Counted from the first letter of the stretch, positions 20,401-27,439 are shown. The stretch is 64,000 nucleotides of DNA from Spirometra erinaceieuropaei (GCA_902702965.1 CACRXP010000179.1:129601-193600), one strand, 5' to 3'. Notes: generated from the letters alone by a model not told the origin. A program made the numbers and translations.

Positions 20401-21881
20401 TTCCAGAATTTAAATACTTGATTACTACCGACAGATTTCCTTTCTTCGAGTATAACATTTGAAGAAGACGTGATTTGCTACCAAATATTTGCAAGAAAGA
20501 ACACTTTCACGCATGTTTCTGGCAGTTTATTCTTAAATGTATAAGGGCATCGGCAAGCAGTAAAATTGCCCACCATTTGATTAGCCATTTTTATTGAATG
20601 CAGTTTTTTTCTTGACGGTCGTAAAGATTTGCAGTTAAGAGCCAACACTCTGGCTTGACCGAAATATCGTGACATTGTGCAGCAAGGTAATAAAAATTAC
20701 AACCACACTTAAGCAGTCCTACCTAGTCGAGAACGCGTTTCACAATTTCGGTCAGTAGTTAATGAGATCGCGCACTGACTGTATGCGTCAGTCTCCTCCG
20801 TAAAGCGTATGCCTTCAAATGTGTTACATATTTGCTCGTTCTTTTTTAGGTTTAAGGATACTCGGGCACTCCTTAAGACCTGCATTAAAGATGCAACGTA
20901 TTTAGAGAATGAAAAACGCGGAAAAATGCCTGATTTGAAGGTGAGATTGCCTTCTTTGAAGAAGGTCTTGCTTTAGGACTGGCAGATTCCATTCGGATGC
21001 AGATTTCGGTCCCTAAAAGTATGGATGGTTCTGCGTTCTTACGGAGTTGAAGGCCTGCAGAGGCATATCCGAAGGGTAAACACAGCCTTTTGTTTACATG
21101 TGTCTTTTTTTCTACTAGCAAGTGGCGATGGCACACTACCTGGAGAGCCTCATATTGGAAGACGGACGTTTTGATATAATCGGACAGGTGTTTTTGGGAA
21201 TCGTGTGCTTTCGCCTCAAGGTGGGTCATCTAGACACTTTACTTTTCGGTATTATTCTAACAACTTTTCGACTAGAAGATAGCTGCTGGCTTCTCGCAGG
21301 CAACTATGCAAACAATCTCTTTTTTTGATTTTTAATCGGTCGGCGCGTCTTCTTAGACACTCTGTAATCAATAGGGAGCTCAAAGTCGTTCGTCTATTTT
21401 TATCTGAATAAGCTGAAAGCGAACTGTATATCAGTATTTTTCCATACATATAGGCGCGATAGTCAGAGCCTCGACCGAAGATATTTACTAGCATACTGAC
21501 GGAAAACAATCATGTACTGACATGGCAATTTAGACGCTATGTGATCCAAATTTCTGCAAAATAAGCAAACATTTATCATCCATATCAAACACTTTAATGC
21601 CTTTCGACTAGACGACCGAGATGGCTAATTAGTGGCATTAGAATGCTGTGTCCATTTTTCAGCATAGCAATGAGCTGACGCGGCTTCTTCACAACAAGCT
21701 CAAAACCGATGGCCGATTCCTGCTCGTGGCGGGTTCGTCGAAACACCCGAGAGAACTATATTACATCCGAGTGGCCATCGGTTACCAGTTTGCTGACGAG
21801 GCGTTAATTCGAACTCTTTTCAACACGATCGTTCAATTTGCGACAGATGTGCTATGCCAACAGGCAAATAACTGTTTATGA
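5262..21881 (+). CDS. DDC: Aromatic L-amino-acid decarboxylase-like, copy 1 (exons 2-12 joined)
   Basis: Group II PLP-dependent decarboxylase; by family it converts aromatic amino acids to amines (dopamine, serotonin, tyramine type) in the cytosol. The exons are 5262-5482, 7600-7713, 9700-9813, 11669-11803, 12277-12420, 13120-13281, 18306-18373, 20850-20940, 20977-21075, 21119-21220 and 21663-21881. Joined, they give 488 uninterrupted codons plus a stop (human AADC has 480 residues). Counting from exon 2, I see the PLP-stacking His196, Thr250, Asp275 in HVDAAYAG, the Schiff-base Lys307, the mobile-loop Tyr336 and Gly in IPFG, a DDC-type rather than histidine-decarboxylase-type residue. Oddities are Tyr306 in place of the near-invariant His before the lysine (NPYKM) and IGI in place of the F-P-T pocket triplet. 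The initiator exon is not placed: an in-frame ATG at 5192 would also work, but the acceptor at 5260-5261 is matched in copy 2. Confidence 0.9.
5483..6980. other. Intron 2 of copy 1, 5' part; nothing recognised
   Basis: Overlapping minus-strand frames at 5651-6141 and plus-strand frames at 6473-6924 have no domain, no good splice context and no counterpart in the second gene copy. I see no mobile element signature. Confidence 0.5.
6983..7524. mobile_element. Short element with inverted ends, each carrying a hammerhead-like motif
   Basis: The left end 'gaagacgaagatgcgatcac' is the near reverse complement of the right end 'tgatcgtatcttcgtctt'. The inner parts are also complementary ('ggaacaagaa' against 'ttcttgttcc'). 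Both ends contain the core described for the ncRNA at 7437-7486; the left, inverted one is degenerate. Partial copies sit at 19.78-20.23, 34.15-34.39, 41.31-41.48, 45.13-45.33 and 54.33-54.49 kb. It lies within intron 2 of copy 1. Confidence 0.65.
7437..7486 (+). ncRNA. Hammerhead-ribozyme-like motif (right end of the 6983-7524 element)
   Basis: CTGATGA (7446-7452) is followed by a stem II hairpin (gattc/gaatc around 'gagtga') and GAAA (7472-7475). The ACGT that follows is self-complementary, and 'gtc|agg' is the expected cleavage triplet. The 'aataaa' downstream is shared with the PLE-end motifs. Stem I is imperfect in this copy. Activity is not shown. Confidence 0.5.
7600..7713 (+). CDS. 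DDC: DDC-like copy 1, exon 3
   Basis: Encodes '[20 protein letters not shown]' through 'IGGVTFTW'. The acceptor is 'ttgccgcag' and the donor 'tgg|gtgagc'; the exon is 114 nt in phase 0, identical in length to 48676-48789. Trp and Tyr equivalent to human W71 and Y79 are kept. The following F-P-T (human 80-82), part of the substrate pocket, reads I-G-I. Confidence 0.95.
7725..8640. other. Intron 3 of copy 1, 5' part; nothing recognised
   Basis: Short frames on both strands at 8190-8457 show no family similarity, and no repeat of the window was recognised. Confidence 0.4.
8640..8945. repeat. Degenerate CCCTAA telomere-like array
   Basis: About 300 bp are dominated by variants of CCCTAA and CCCCAA, such as 'gcaaccctaaccctaagctg'. 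It lies in an intron, so it is interstitial here. The C-rich strand is the plus strand throughout. Confidence 0.7.
9700..9813 (+). CDS. DDC: DDC-like copy 1, exon 4
   Basis: Encodes '[20 protein letters not shown]' to 'HTNGGGLIQ'. This matches the AADC segment 'CTELETVMMDWL' to 'GGGVIQ', two residues shorter than human. The acceptor is 'ttcttatag', the donor 'cag|gtaggc', 114 nt, phase 0. A foldback element begins within about 20 nt of the donor. Confidence 0.95.
9825..10729. mobile_element. Foldback (long-TIR) element, copy FB1
   Basis: The left arm begins around 'ctcataggatgttgaccga' and its reverse complement forms the right arm ending 'atttactg|ta' (10727). Internal mirrored landmarks are 'gactacttaagcgg' (10019) and 'tacttaagtagct' (10525), and 'gaagacgtgat' near 10410. 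The arms make up almost the whole element. The TA at 10728-10729 fits a Tc1/mariner-type target duplication, but the left terminus is eroded. It has no transposase. Confidence 0.75.
10735..11660. other. Intron 4 of copy 1, remainder; nothing recognised
   Basis: No exon-like block, repeat of the window or family match was found in this AT-rich stretch. Confidence 0.45.
11669..11803 (+). CDS. DDC: DDC-like copy 1, exon 5
   Basis: Encodes '[20 protein letters not shown]' to '[11 protein letters not shown]'. The acceptor is 'aattttag', the donor 'gag|gtgagt', 135 nt, phase 0. The first residues correspond to the PLP-phosphate segment G-S-A-S-E-A-T of human AADC and read V-T-S-S-E-C-T. The Ser-147 equivalent is a Thr. 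Confidence 0.95.
12277..12420 (+). CDS. DDC: DDC-like copy 1, exon 6 (PLP-stacking His)
   Basis: Encodes '[20 protein letters not shown]' to '[10 protein letters not shown]'. The His of 'AHxxVERAG' aligns with human H192, which stacks on the PLP ring. Its retention argues against the His-to-Asn change known in insect aldehyde-forming relatives. The exon is 144 nt, phase 0, with acceptor 'ttcaag' and donor 'ttt|gtaagc'. Confidence 0.95.
12421..13110. other. Intron 6 of copy 1; nothing recognised
   Basis: Open frames on both strands (12546-13027) lack recognisable motifs and splice context. I treat the interval as intron. Confidence 0.45.
13120..13281 (+). CDS. DDC: DDC-like copy 1, exon 7 (PLP-Asp)
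   Basis: Encodes '[20 protein letters not shown]' then '[11 protein letters not shown]' to 'LMPGIE'. The Asp of HVDAAYAG pairs with the PLP pyridine nitrogen (human D271), and the second Thr of G-T-T is the T246 equivalent. The acceptor is 'cctttcag', the donor 'gaa|gtaatc', 162 nt, phase 0. Confidence 0.95.
13420..14336 (-). mobile_element. Penelope-like element, 3' part (connector plus GIY-YIG endonuclease)
   Basis: The minus strand reads '[20 protein letters not shown]' (14330 downward) and a connector ending '[13 protein letters not shown]'. At 14034-13678 follow '[20 protein letters not shown]', '[10 protein letters not shown]' and '[11 protein letters not shown]', the GIY-YIG-type endonuclease that marks PLEs. 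There is a stop or frame change between connector and endonuclease. The 3' end (about 13450-13550) carries a hammerhead-like motif and the tail 'tttgggaaagg' shared with the copy at 15.6 kb. It lies in intron 7 of copy 1, directly head to head with the RT segment that starts at 14337. Confidence 0.9.
13505..13552 (-). ncRNA. Hammerhead-ribozyme-like motif at PLE 3' end
   Basis: On the minus strand CTGACGA (13546-13540) precedes a 7-bp stem II (GAGCTGG, loop GGAA, CCAGaCTC with one bulged A). GAAA (13519-13516) follows, then a self-complementary AATT and the cleavage position before ACTC. Stem I is AGT/ACT. Compared with the motif at 15630-15680, both stem I and stem II differ by paired changes. 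Confidence 0.55.
14337..15354 (+). mobile_element. Penelope-like element, RT segment in inverted orientation
   Basis: The plus strand reads '[15 protein letters not shown]' and then a 241-residue open frame (14396-15121) with '[20 protein letters not shown]', '[13 protein letters not shown]', '[20 protein letters not shown]' and the catalytic '[13 protein letters not shown]'. This is a nearly intact PLE reverse transcriptase core. A frameshift near 15110 leads into '[18 protein letters not shown]' and stops at 'RSTVYSLLN'. That is the same point where the oppositely oriented 3' part at 14336 begins. See findings for the twin-priming interpretation. Confidence 0.92.
15355..15600. repeat. Copy of the 1-1350 repeat family
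   Basis: 'ctgaatgaaggcacaataag', 'cccgaaacagtactgtatca' and a short (TA)n match the units at 60-130 and 570-670. It directly abuts the outer end of the inverted PLE segment. Confidence 0.6.
15600..16823 (-). mobile_element. Penelope-like element, RT C-terminus plus GIY-YIG
   Basis: The minus strand from 16823 reads '[20 protein letters not shown]', '[14 protein letters not shown]' and '[10 protein letters not shown]'. It continues with '[20 protein letters not shown]' (about 16440) and, at 16230-15766, '[20 protein letters not shown]', '[10 protein letters not shown]' and '[11 protein letters not shown]'. Frame changes occur near 16560 and 16220. It belongs to the same family as the 13.4-15.35 kb element, and the 3' end has a matching hammerhead-like motif and 'tttgggaaag'. 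Confidence 0.9.
15630..15680 (-). ncRNA. Hammerhead-ribozyme-like motif at PLE 3' end
   Basis: On the minus strand GCGT (stem I) precedes CTGACGA (15670-15664). Stem II is GACCTGG, loop GGAA, CCGGcGTC; GAAA (15643-15640) and a self-complementary AATT follow, then the cleavage position before ACGC. GCGT/ACGC pairs perfectly, and 'aataaag' follows as in the other motifs. Confidence 0.6.
16824..17300 (+). mobile_element. Penelope-like element, inverted 5' RT fragment
   Basis: The plus strand reads '[20 protein letters not shown]' immediately after the junction and then, after a gap with stops, '[20 protein letters not shown]' with 'TGKNQLS' (17110-17190). This matches the N-terminal RT region of the copy at 14337-14560. 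It is heavily decayed and ends within the fingers region. Confidence 0.8.
17195..18120. repeat. Direct repeat pair of about 150 bp
   Basis: 'gcagacgatcacac' at 17203 through 'ccaaacttcaggaaaat' and 'ctatctttccgatggcc' near 17345 recurs with few changes at 17955-18105. The 600 bp between them hold a CR1-like 3' tail scrap near 17760-17810 and nothing else recognised. Confidence 0.7.
18306..18373 (+). CDS. DDC: DDC-like copy 1, exon 8 (PLP-binding lysine, altered NPHK motif)
   Basis: Encodes '[20 protein letters not shown]' then 'VI' and a split Trp codon. The lysine is the Schiff-base residue (human K303) and the Asn equals N300. The residue before the lysine is Tyr (tat) and the one after is Met (atg), where the family, and copy 2, have His and Trp. 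The acceptor is 'ttttttag', the donor 'ctg|gtaggt', 68 nt, phase 0 to 2. Confidence 0.93.
18374..19545. other. Intron 8 of copy 1, 5' part; nothing recognised
   Basis: This is AT-rich sequence. The minus-strand frame at 18640-18894 has no recognisable motif. Confidence 0.45.
19781..20260. mobile_element. Partial hammerhead-bearing short element inside FB2
   Basis: The left end 'gacacgatcgctgggacag' and the motif 'ttttcggattcctgctcgaa' match the left end of the 6983-7524 element. The interior includes 'gcagtatttatagga', also seen at about 7095, 34275 and 54340. The matching right end is missing or highly diverged. Confidence 0.6.
19810..19860 (-). ncRNA. Hammerhead-ribozyme-like motif
   Basis: On the minus strand CTGATGA (19851-19845) is followed by a perfect stem II (GGATTC, loop GAGCAG, GAATCC), then GAAA (19825-19822) and 'agtcag'. 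The ACGT of the other copies is AAGT here. Confidence 0.5.
20850..20940 (+). CDS. DDC: DDC-like copy 1, exon 9 (mobile catalytic loop)
   Basis: Completes the split Trp and encodes '[20 protein letters not shown]' to 'KMPDLK'. The Tyr of 'ATYL' is exactly 17 residues after that Trp, as in human AADC, where it is catalytic Y332. From this Tyr to the next Trp (DWQ) there are 15 residues instead of 17. The acceptor is 'cttttttag', the donor 'aag|gtgaga', 91 nt. Confidence 0.92.
20977..21075 (+). CDS. DDC: DDC-like copy 1, exon 10
   Basis: Encodes '[20 protein letters not shown]' to 'LQRHIRR', matching '[20 protein letters not shown]'. Gly after I-P-F is DDC-like; histidine decarboxylase has Ser there. 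The first Arg of the R-R pair is Cys. The upstream intron is 36 nt (20941-20976) and the downstream intron 43 nt. Confidence 0.95.
21119..21220 (+). CDS. DDC: DDC-like copy 1, exon 11
   Basis: Encodes '[20 protein letters not shown]' to '[10 protein letters not shown]', matching human 'FESLVRQDPRFEI' to 'LGLVCFRLK'. The acceptor is 'tctactag', the donor 'aag|gtgggt', 102 nt, phase 0. Confidence 0.95.
21663..21881 (+). CDS. DDC: DDC-like copy 1, exon 12 (C-terminus and stop)
   Basis: Encodes '[20 protein letters not shown]' then '[14 protein letters not shown]' to '[13 protein letters not shown]' and a tga stop. The Arg in 'IRVAI' aligns with human R447 ('LRFAI'). The acceptor is 'atttttcag'. 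I see no convincing AATAAA within about 250 nt after the stop. Confidence 0.94.
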   Translation, partial: HSNELTRLLHNKLKTDGRFLLVAGSSKHPRELYYIRVAIGYQFADEALIRTLFNTIVQFATDVLCQQANNCL

Positions 21882-23590
21882 ATTTGTGGTGTTTAATCTT
21901 TGGTCTGAGTTCGCGGATCATTCGTGAACAATGGCACGCTGCACTTTTGCACTCCATGTCATCCTGTCACTTTCCTTTTACACCACTTCATCTTTGCTTT
22001 TCACGAAATGTATTGCTCAAACTGCCGATTTTCATGGGTTATTCCTTTCTAGTCCTTATCTAACTAAGAACAGAAACAAATTTTTCATTCGCAAATATCC
22101 TTCCAGGACATTTACTTGCTCTAAGCAATCGGTTAAACCATAGTTCGAGTACTTGTTAATTAAAGGTTCAATAAGACAATTCGTCAATTTTTTGCTGCTA
22201 TATGATGTGGCCGCGTGGGTTCAATACATCAATGTATCTTCGATCCTCCCTCGCGTCCTATTTGGCGCATACGGGTTTTTGGTTCTAGGACTCAGTTTCT
22301 GTCGGAATAGGTCTAAAGCTAATTCAGTTCAGTCCAAGCAGTTATTTGAACATTGTGCCGAATATGACATTACTCTCCTAAGAAATTTGCGCAAAGCCCA
22401 TGCATGAGCTTGTTGTTGGCATATTATCAGGTTAACACATATATTGTTCCAAATTTCTGAGATTGGATTAAGCCTAATTCTTGACAGTTCGGCCGTCGCG
22501 AACAAAGACGCCCACAAAGGGCCTCACGGGGTAAACGCAGCGCAGGTGACTTGAGCGTGAACTAGTTTATGGCTGGGCAGACTTTAGCATCATCTACCGC
22601 GCACTCTCCCCTCTTACTTACTGTGTTCCGATGAACAGATAGTGTTAAGTCAGTGGGAGGTGGGCGCGGTTGCAGTGGGTTTCAGTGGAGTTTATTTGAT
22701 CTGTTCATGGATGTACAAATTCTCGCCAATGTGGGTATCAAGAACCACGAGGAAGTCGAAGGCTCAAGTGATCTGCCGTGCCTATGGGACTATGTGAAGT
22801 CAGTATAGACACAGTCTCACAGGACTTTGTTGCAATTACACATTCAAAGCACGCGTCGACCTGGTCGGACACCTGAGTCTTAGTTTAAAGGTATCCATCT
22901 GGCTACGATAGACAGCAAAGAGCTTAAACTAGCAGACTGCTTCTGCTAACTTGTACAGAATATTTATTCTAACGGACAATTTCGAAATGAAACTAACTAA
23001 CTGACCAAGTAGGCGTGAACCCGCTGCCTCGTAAACATGGGCGCTAATTTAAACAAGCCATTTTGATATGGATAAAACAGGTTCCTTGAGTGGGGCACTG
23101 CATGCGTTATCCATAAATGGTGATCTTAACTGTTCATGATTCAATATCCAGTACCTGCCACACGTCGCGTCGCCAAATAACAGCTTCAGCGAAAATCTGA
23201 AAAGAAGGACACTCAATGCCGGCTTAACATTAATTGCAAACCTAGGGTAGTTTCGTCAGACGCAATTCACTCTTGAAAGCGGCCGTGGCAAAAGCTGATC
23301 TCACATGCATCGCTAAACCCGAGAGCATTTGCCTGGGTGGCTTGAGGGCAAATTGGAGGTTGGGATTTATCTGGCCTGGTAACGGGGCCCTCCGAGACAT
23401 TCCCAAGGTACTAGCAGATTAGTACGGATTGCAGACGTGTTTAAGACCCGATCGGGAAACCTTTGAAGTAATGAGTGCAACGGTTTCACTCGCCAGATAC
23501 AAACAGACTGTGATGACATAGAAAGATAACTAGAAGGCAAGACGACTGTGACAACGACCTACTCGGCCACGGTAATAATAAGGCGGCAAT
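21882..23590. other. Intergenic, 3' of copy 1; nothing recognised
   Basis: Small plus-strand frames at 21878-22407 have no domains and follow directly after the stop. The GC-richer stretch 22500-23580 shows neither exons nor repeats I can name. Confidence 0.4.
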
Positions 23591-24038
23591 TCACTGTTTA
23601 GGTTCCGGATTTACCACGTGACCCATGAACACTGGCAGGCCTGATTCACTGACAACAAAGAGCAGGAAGGGATGGTCCACAAGGAATTCTGGTACTTGGC
23701 AGAACGAACAACCTGTCATATCTTCAGCTTCCGTCGCAGCAGCTGCTTCGGCTCCCTCCCCGTCTACCGTCAGAAGACAAGTCAGAAACGCTTTAATTTG
23801 GCCGCAAACCGAACTGTGTAACAGAATCGCTGGAAGGCAGCAACGCACTGACCTCAGTTGTTGCTTTAGGGAAAATATTGGTGATGAAAAGCTCTCTGGA
23901 GCCAGTTATACCCGAGAAGTCAGCTAAAGCAACGCTGAAAGCTGAAGGCATGCCCATCGCGCAGAAGACATCTTTTAAATCTTTGCTTTTTGGGTCTGCG
24001 AATTTGAATATCGGAAGTCGTAGTATGACTTTACACAA
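23591..24038 (-). CDS. Serpin C-terminal fragment (two exon-like blocks)
   Basis: The first block (about 24038-23853, minus) encodes 'LRLPIFKFADPKSKDLKDVF', 'CAMGMPSAFSVALADFSGIT' and 'LFITNIFPKATTE', matching the serpin stretch before the reactive loop. The second (about 23767-23591) encodes 'VDGEGAEAAAATEAEDMTGC' then 'VPEFLVDHPFLLFVV' and 'PVFMGHVVNP' before a tga stop. This is the hinge, reactive-centre loop and serpin signature. The hinge G-A-E-A-A-A-A-T is of inhibitory type. From hinge Gly to the H-P-F Phe is about three residues longer than in alpha-1-antitrypsin, so P1 cannot be fixed. A GT donor ('gag|gtcagt') is visible, but no AG gives the right frame, so either the intron is unusual or the gene is broken. 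No N-terminal exons were found. Confidence 0.82.
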
Positions 24039-24059
24039 GGTTCAGAGTCTTTTGAAAGA

Positions 24060-25015
24060 ATTTTGGTGAGGTCTCCAAAAATTTCTAAAACACTTTATTA
24101 ATGCTATGTTTGGCGTTTGGCAACAAGATAAGCATTTCATGGCTTAAAAGGGAAAAGTCAGGATCAGGTAGGCAATTGTACATCGTCGGTGAAAATGCCG
24201 ACTAATCCAAATATTAGGTATCTGAATTTAGACTTTTATGAAGGAGCCAAAGTCTACTGCAAAAGAGTGTCTTTGTCAGTGTACAAAAAATTTAGGTTAA
24301 AACCGATCCGATCCTATGTAAGATACTAAAGACGGAAGGAGTGCCATCGTTGGAAAAGGCTAAAAGTATCAGTCCGGGTTATAGCGACAGGTACAGTTAA
24401 ACTTATAGTAATAAATTAAATGTTCTGCATACATTTTCACTCATATGTTAAAACTCAAATGTTACCCAAAAGTTAAAAATCAAGGTAAGTTCATAACTGC
24501 CCCACCTATCGTAATCTTATCAGTAGTAAGAAATAGAAAACGTGAAGGTCAAGGAAGAGGAGGTAAACATTAAACTGGTCTTAGTTCCACCACAGCCTGT
24601 GTTTCTTAAACTTACATGAAGGATATCAGTCTCTCACAGTTGTTTAAAGCCAACATAAGTCATGGTGGTCATAATTGTAGACGTAAAAATAAAAACGCTA
24701 ATCGTTGAATAGTAGATAACTATCGGTCAACATGGCACATTTCTGCAAAATATGCCTTCACCATCTCACACACCACAATTTTAAATATGTAAATTAGCAT
24801 CCGTCGTGAATTGTTCATTTCAGTTGACCTACAAATTACACTTTATCCAAATCAGTAGGCAAAGCGACCGCTTAAATGTCTCACTTCGAGGCGCACCCAC
24901 ATACGGCTTGTAAAATGGTTATACTAAAATCTGAGGTCCCTAACCCCGGACGCACAAACGACAGCGTACTCAGCAGAGCAAATTCTTGATAAAACAATGC
25001 AATCGTAACTCAACC
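24060..25015. other. Intergenic, nothing recognised
   Basis: Upstream of the serpin fragment on its own strand I see no further serpin exon. There is no repeat of the window or coding match. Confidence 0.4.
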
Positions 25016-25019
25016 AAAT

Positions 25020-27400
25020 AAGAGGACGGTGTCTCTTGATGTCCCCTCCCTCTTCGCATCAATACTACGGACCCTTGAGGCCAAAACGCTCACTGATCTG
25101 TTATGTCAAAATTACGTTGAGGACGGTAGCCAGCTCTCACCCCCGGATCTGATAGGACTCATGGGGCGTTGTCTTAAGACACTCTTCACTTTCTAAGATA
25201 TCATATATGACGAGATTAAGGACACCCCGAGGTGTCACCAACACCTGGGCTCATTACCGAGACAGTTCTGCAAGAACTCGAGAAACGGCTTTTGGAATAG
25301 TACAAATCCGACGCTTTCGTCGTCATCGGTCGGGATAGGCCTGGCCACTGCAAAAAACGACTGAATTTTGTCTTCTCTCAAAAGTTATCAGAAGTAGGGA
25401 TGAGAGGAAATCTTCTGAAATGGATTCAAGATTTCCTAAACGGACGGCGACAAAAAGTCCCTGCGGGCGGCTACTGCTCAGAATGGGCACCTGTTACGAG
25501 TGGAGTCCCACAGGGGTCAGTTCTTGGGCCGCTCCTATTCATTATCTATGTAAATGACCTAGTACGGGAAGTGAAATCGGAAATAGCGCTCTTTGCAGAC
25601 GATCTTAAACTTTGGAGAGCGATAAAAGACGAAGATGACGTCAAGATACTACAAGAGGACGTAGAGAATTTGCCCACATGGAGCGAGAAATGGTGCATGA
25701 AATTCGACGTCAAAAAATGTGCCGTAATGCACGTAGTATCAGCGAGGCGAAGAACAAATGCACCCCCACGACAGTATCTCCTAGACAATCAACCACTTCA
25801 AACCGTAGATGTGCAAAAAGATCTCGGTGTGTTAATTAAAGACGATCTAAGCGTCACCACGCAGTGCTCTGAAGTCGCTGCGCGGGCAATTTCCGTTATG
25901 AGAGCGATACGCAGAACGTTTATACACTTGAATAAAGATGTCTTTGGCAAAGTATACGGGACATTTGTGCGGCCGCACCTGGAATATGTGGTACAGGCTT
26001 GGCGGCCGTGGCTTCAGAAGGATATAGATATCCTTGAAAGTGTACAACGGCGTGCTACAAAGGCTGTTCATGGCCTCAAAAACTTCACGTACGAGCAGCG
26101 CCTGACGGCCTTGAATCTCTATTCTCTCCACTACAGGCAGGACAGAGGTGACCTCATAGCAACGTTCCAGTTGGTAAAAGGACTTAATATGGATGTCAAC
26201 TGGGAAACGTTTTTTGAAATGGCACCCAAGTCTAATCTCAGACGACATGATTACCAGCTTAAAAGGGAACTGTGCCACACAAATCAACGTTCCTCCTTTT
26301 TCTCACAGAGGGTCATTCGCCAATGGAACTCTGTGCCGGAGTTTCTTGTTAATTCCCCTACCGTGAACGTGTTCAAGAGACAACTGGATGCTTACCTGCT
26401 GAAAGGCAACCCGAACTGCCGAAGCCTTATCTAATGGATTACTGAAATGACTATAAATATACTACTAACAAGATTTAAACAGATCCTATTTTGTGCGTCA
26501 CACTTAGCCCACATTGAAATTTTCACAGTCCGAATGAGGAGAACAAAGTTTTTCGCAATTATTTCGCGAATATAATACCCCTTTCGCCTTTATGTTACAT
26601 TATTAGATTTATGAATTCTACTTACTTAACTACAAGCAAAAGCTTTGCAATTTAATTGTTTTCCCTTATATCTGTGCCCTCTAAATGGAGTTTTCAGGGC
26701 TTCTGTCGTTTACTCCAAATATACTGACTGATATAGTCTTCACGGTGAAAGAGAAAGTGGAGGACAGACTTCCGTTCTTGGATGTTCTCGCATGCTGCCA
26801 GCCGGAAGGACCACTGACGAAGCTACAAATGCTCCCTTACAACAGCAACCATCTAGTGCAACCTAGACGAGACCATGTTCGCACACGATACCGGCAGGTA
26901 GAATCACATTACAGCATTCCAACCGTCAAGGTGGACGATATGAGGCTTCTCTGAGAACTCTTTGAGGCCAACGACCATTCCCACGTAGAACGGAATCGAA
27001 TGTCACAAAAAAAGCGGAACGAGGAGCGTAGTCGGCCGAAGTCATGACGGAGCATTCTGTACATGAAAAGATTCTCTGAAGTGGTGGTCAGGTCCCTCGT
27101 GCCACTCGGAATGTGGGTTGCTCCTAGGTCTCCCTCGGCAATCTATTAGCAAATGACGCTGTCAGAAGACCTTGTCCGTAAACGGACGTCGTCTTCCGAC
27201 TTCATTGCAGCTGCAGGATGTGCAACTACATAGGAGGAACTGTCCCATACGAATGCATGAGCATCAGTTGGTCGTACAAAAACTGGACCCGACATCGGGA
27301 GTATCAAAGCACGCCAAGCAGACGGCCTACATATCCAAATTTGGTGCCGTTGATACTGTGTGCTGAGGCGATGATCGTTCATCAAGCCAAGAATCCTAGA
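25020..27400 (+). mobile_element. Penelope-like element relic split by a CR1-like insertion
   Basis: PLE pieces in order on the plus strand are 'TVSLDVPSLFASILRTLEAK' (25028) and 'SDAFVVIGRDRPGHCKKRLN' (about 25310). After a CR1-like insert follow 'IVFTVKEKVEDRLPFLDVLA' (26730) and an endonuclease remnant with 'MCNYIGGTVPYE' and 'IRMHEHQLVV' (27218-27275). Frames change repeatedly. The 3' flank at about 28045-28080 has 'ctcttcgaaacgtcaacca', resembling the 3' half of a hammerhead motif. Confidence 0.82.
25370..26434 (+). CDS. CR1-like LINE ORF2 fragment (reverse transcriptase), open
   Basis: An uninterrupted frame of about 350 codons reads 'KLSEVGMRGNLLKWIQDFLN', 'VTSGVPQGSVLGPLLFIIYV', catalytic 'ALFADDLKLW', 'WCMKFDVKKCAVMHV', 'KDLGVLIKDDLSV', 'VRPHLEYVVQAWRPWLQKDI', 'VQRRATKAVHGL' and 'FFSQRVIRQWNSVP' to a stop. 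These are the RT palm, thumb and C-terminal motifs of CR1/Jockey-group LINEs. The endonuclease and the RT N-terminus are missing (5' truncation). The intact frame makes it the least decayed element here. It sits inside a PLE. Confidence 0.93.
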   Translation, partial: VFSQKLSEVGMRGNLLKWIQDFLNGRRQKVPAGGYCSEWAPVTSGVPQGSVLGPLLFIIYVNDLVREVKSEIALFADDLKLWRAIKDEDDVKILQEDVENLPTWSEKWCMKFDVKKCAVMHVVSARRRTNAPPRQYLLDNQPLQTVDVQKDLGVLIKDDLSVTTQCSEVAARAISVMRAIRRTFIHLNKDVFGKVYGTFVRPHLEYVVQAWRPWLQKDIDILESVQRRATKAVHGLKNFTYEQRLTALNLYSLHYRQDRGDLIATFQLVKGLNMDVNWETFFEMAPKSNLRRHDYQLKRELCHTNQRSSFFSQRVIRQWNSVPEFLVNSPTVNVFKRQLDAYLLKGNPNCRSLI

Positions 27401-27439
27401 TGTCCACCTGTCAACCGCCACCTTAATTAACCTCCTCTG

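Larger units (their letters stand above)
19548..20781. mobile_element. Foldback element, copy FB2, interrupted by a hammerhead-bearing element
   Basis: The left terminus 'ta|cagtcattgaccg' and the right terminus 'gcgcactgactg|ta' are complementary and flanked by TA on both sides. Arm landmarks are 'cctgtaaaaacggctactta' (19731) and 'gaagaagacgtgat' (20460). The left arm is split at about 19781 by the element 19781-20230, so the outer size exceeds the approximately 0.95 kb of its relatives. Confidence 0.78.

Noticed and set aside
21878..22407. Small plus-strand frames after the copy 1 stop codon, considered as extra coding exons
   Set aside because: The exon 12 stop aligns with the family C-terminus, and the frames have no similarity to decarboxylases.
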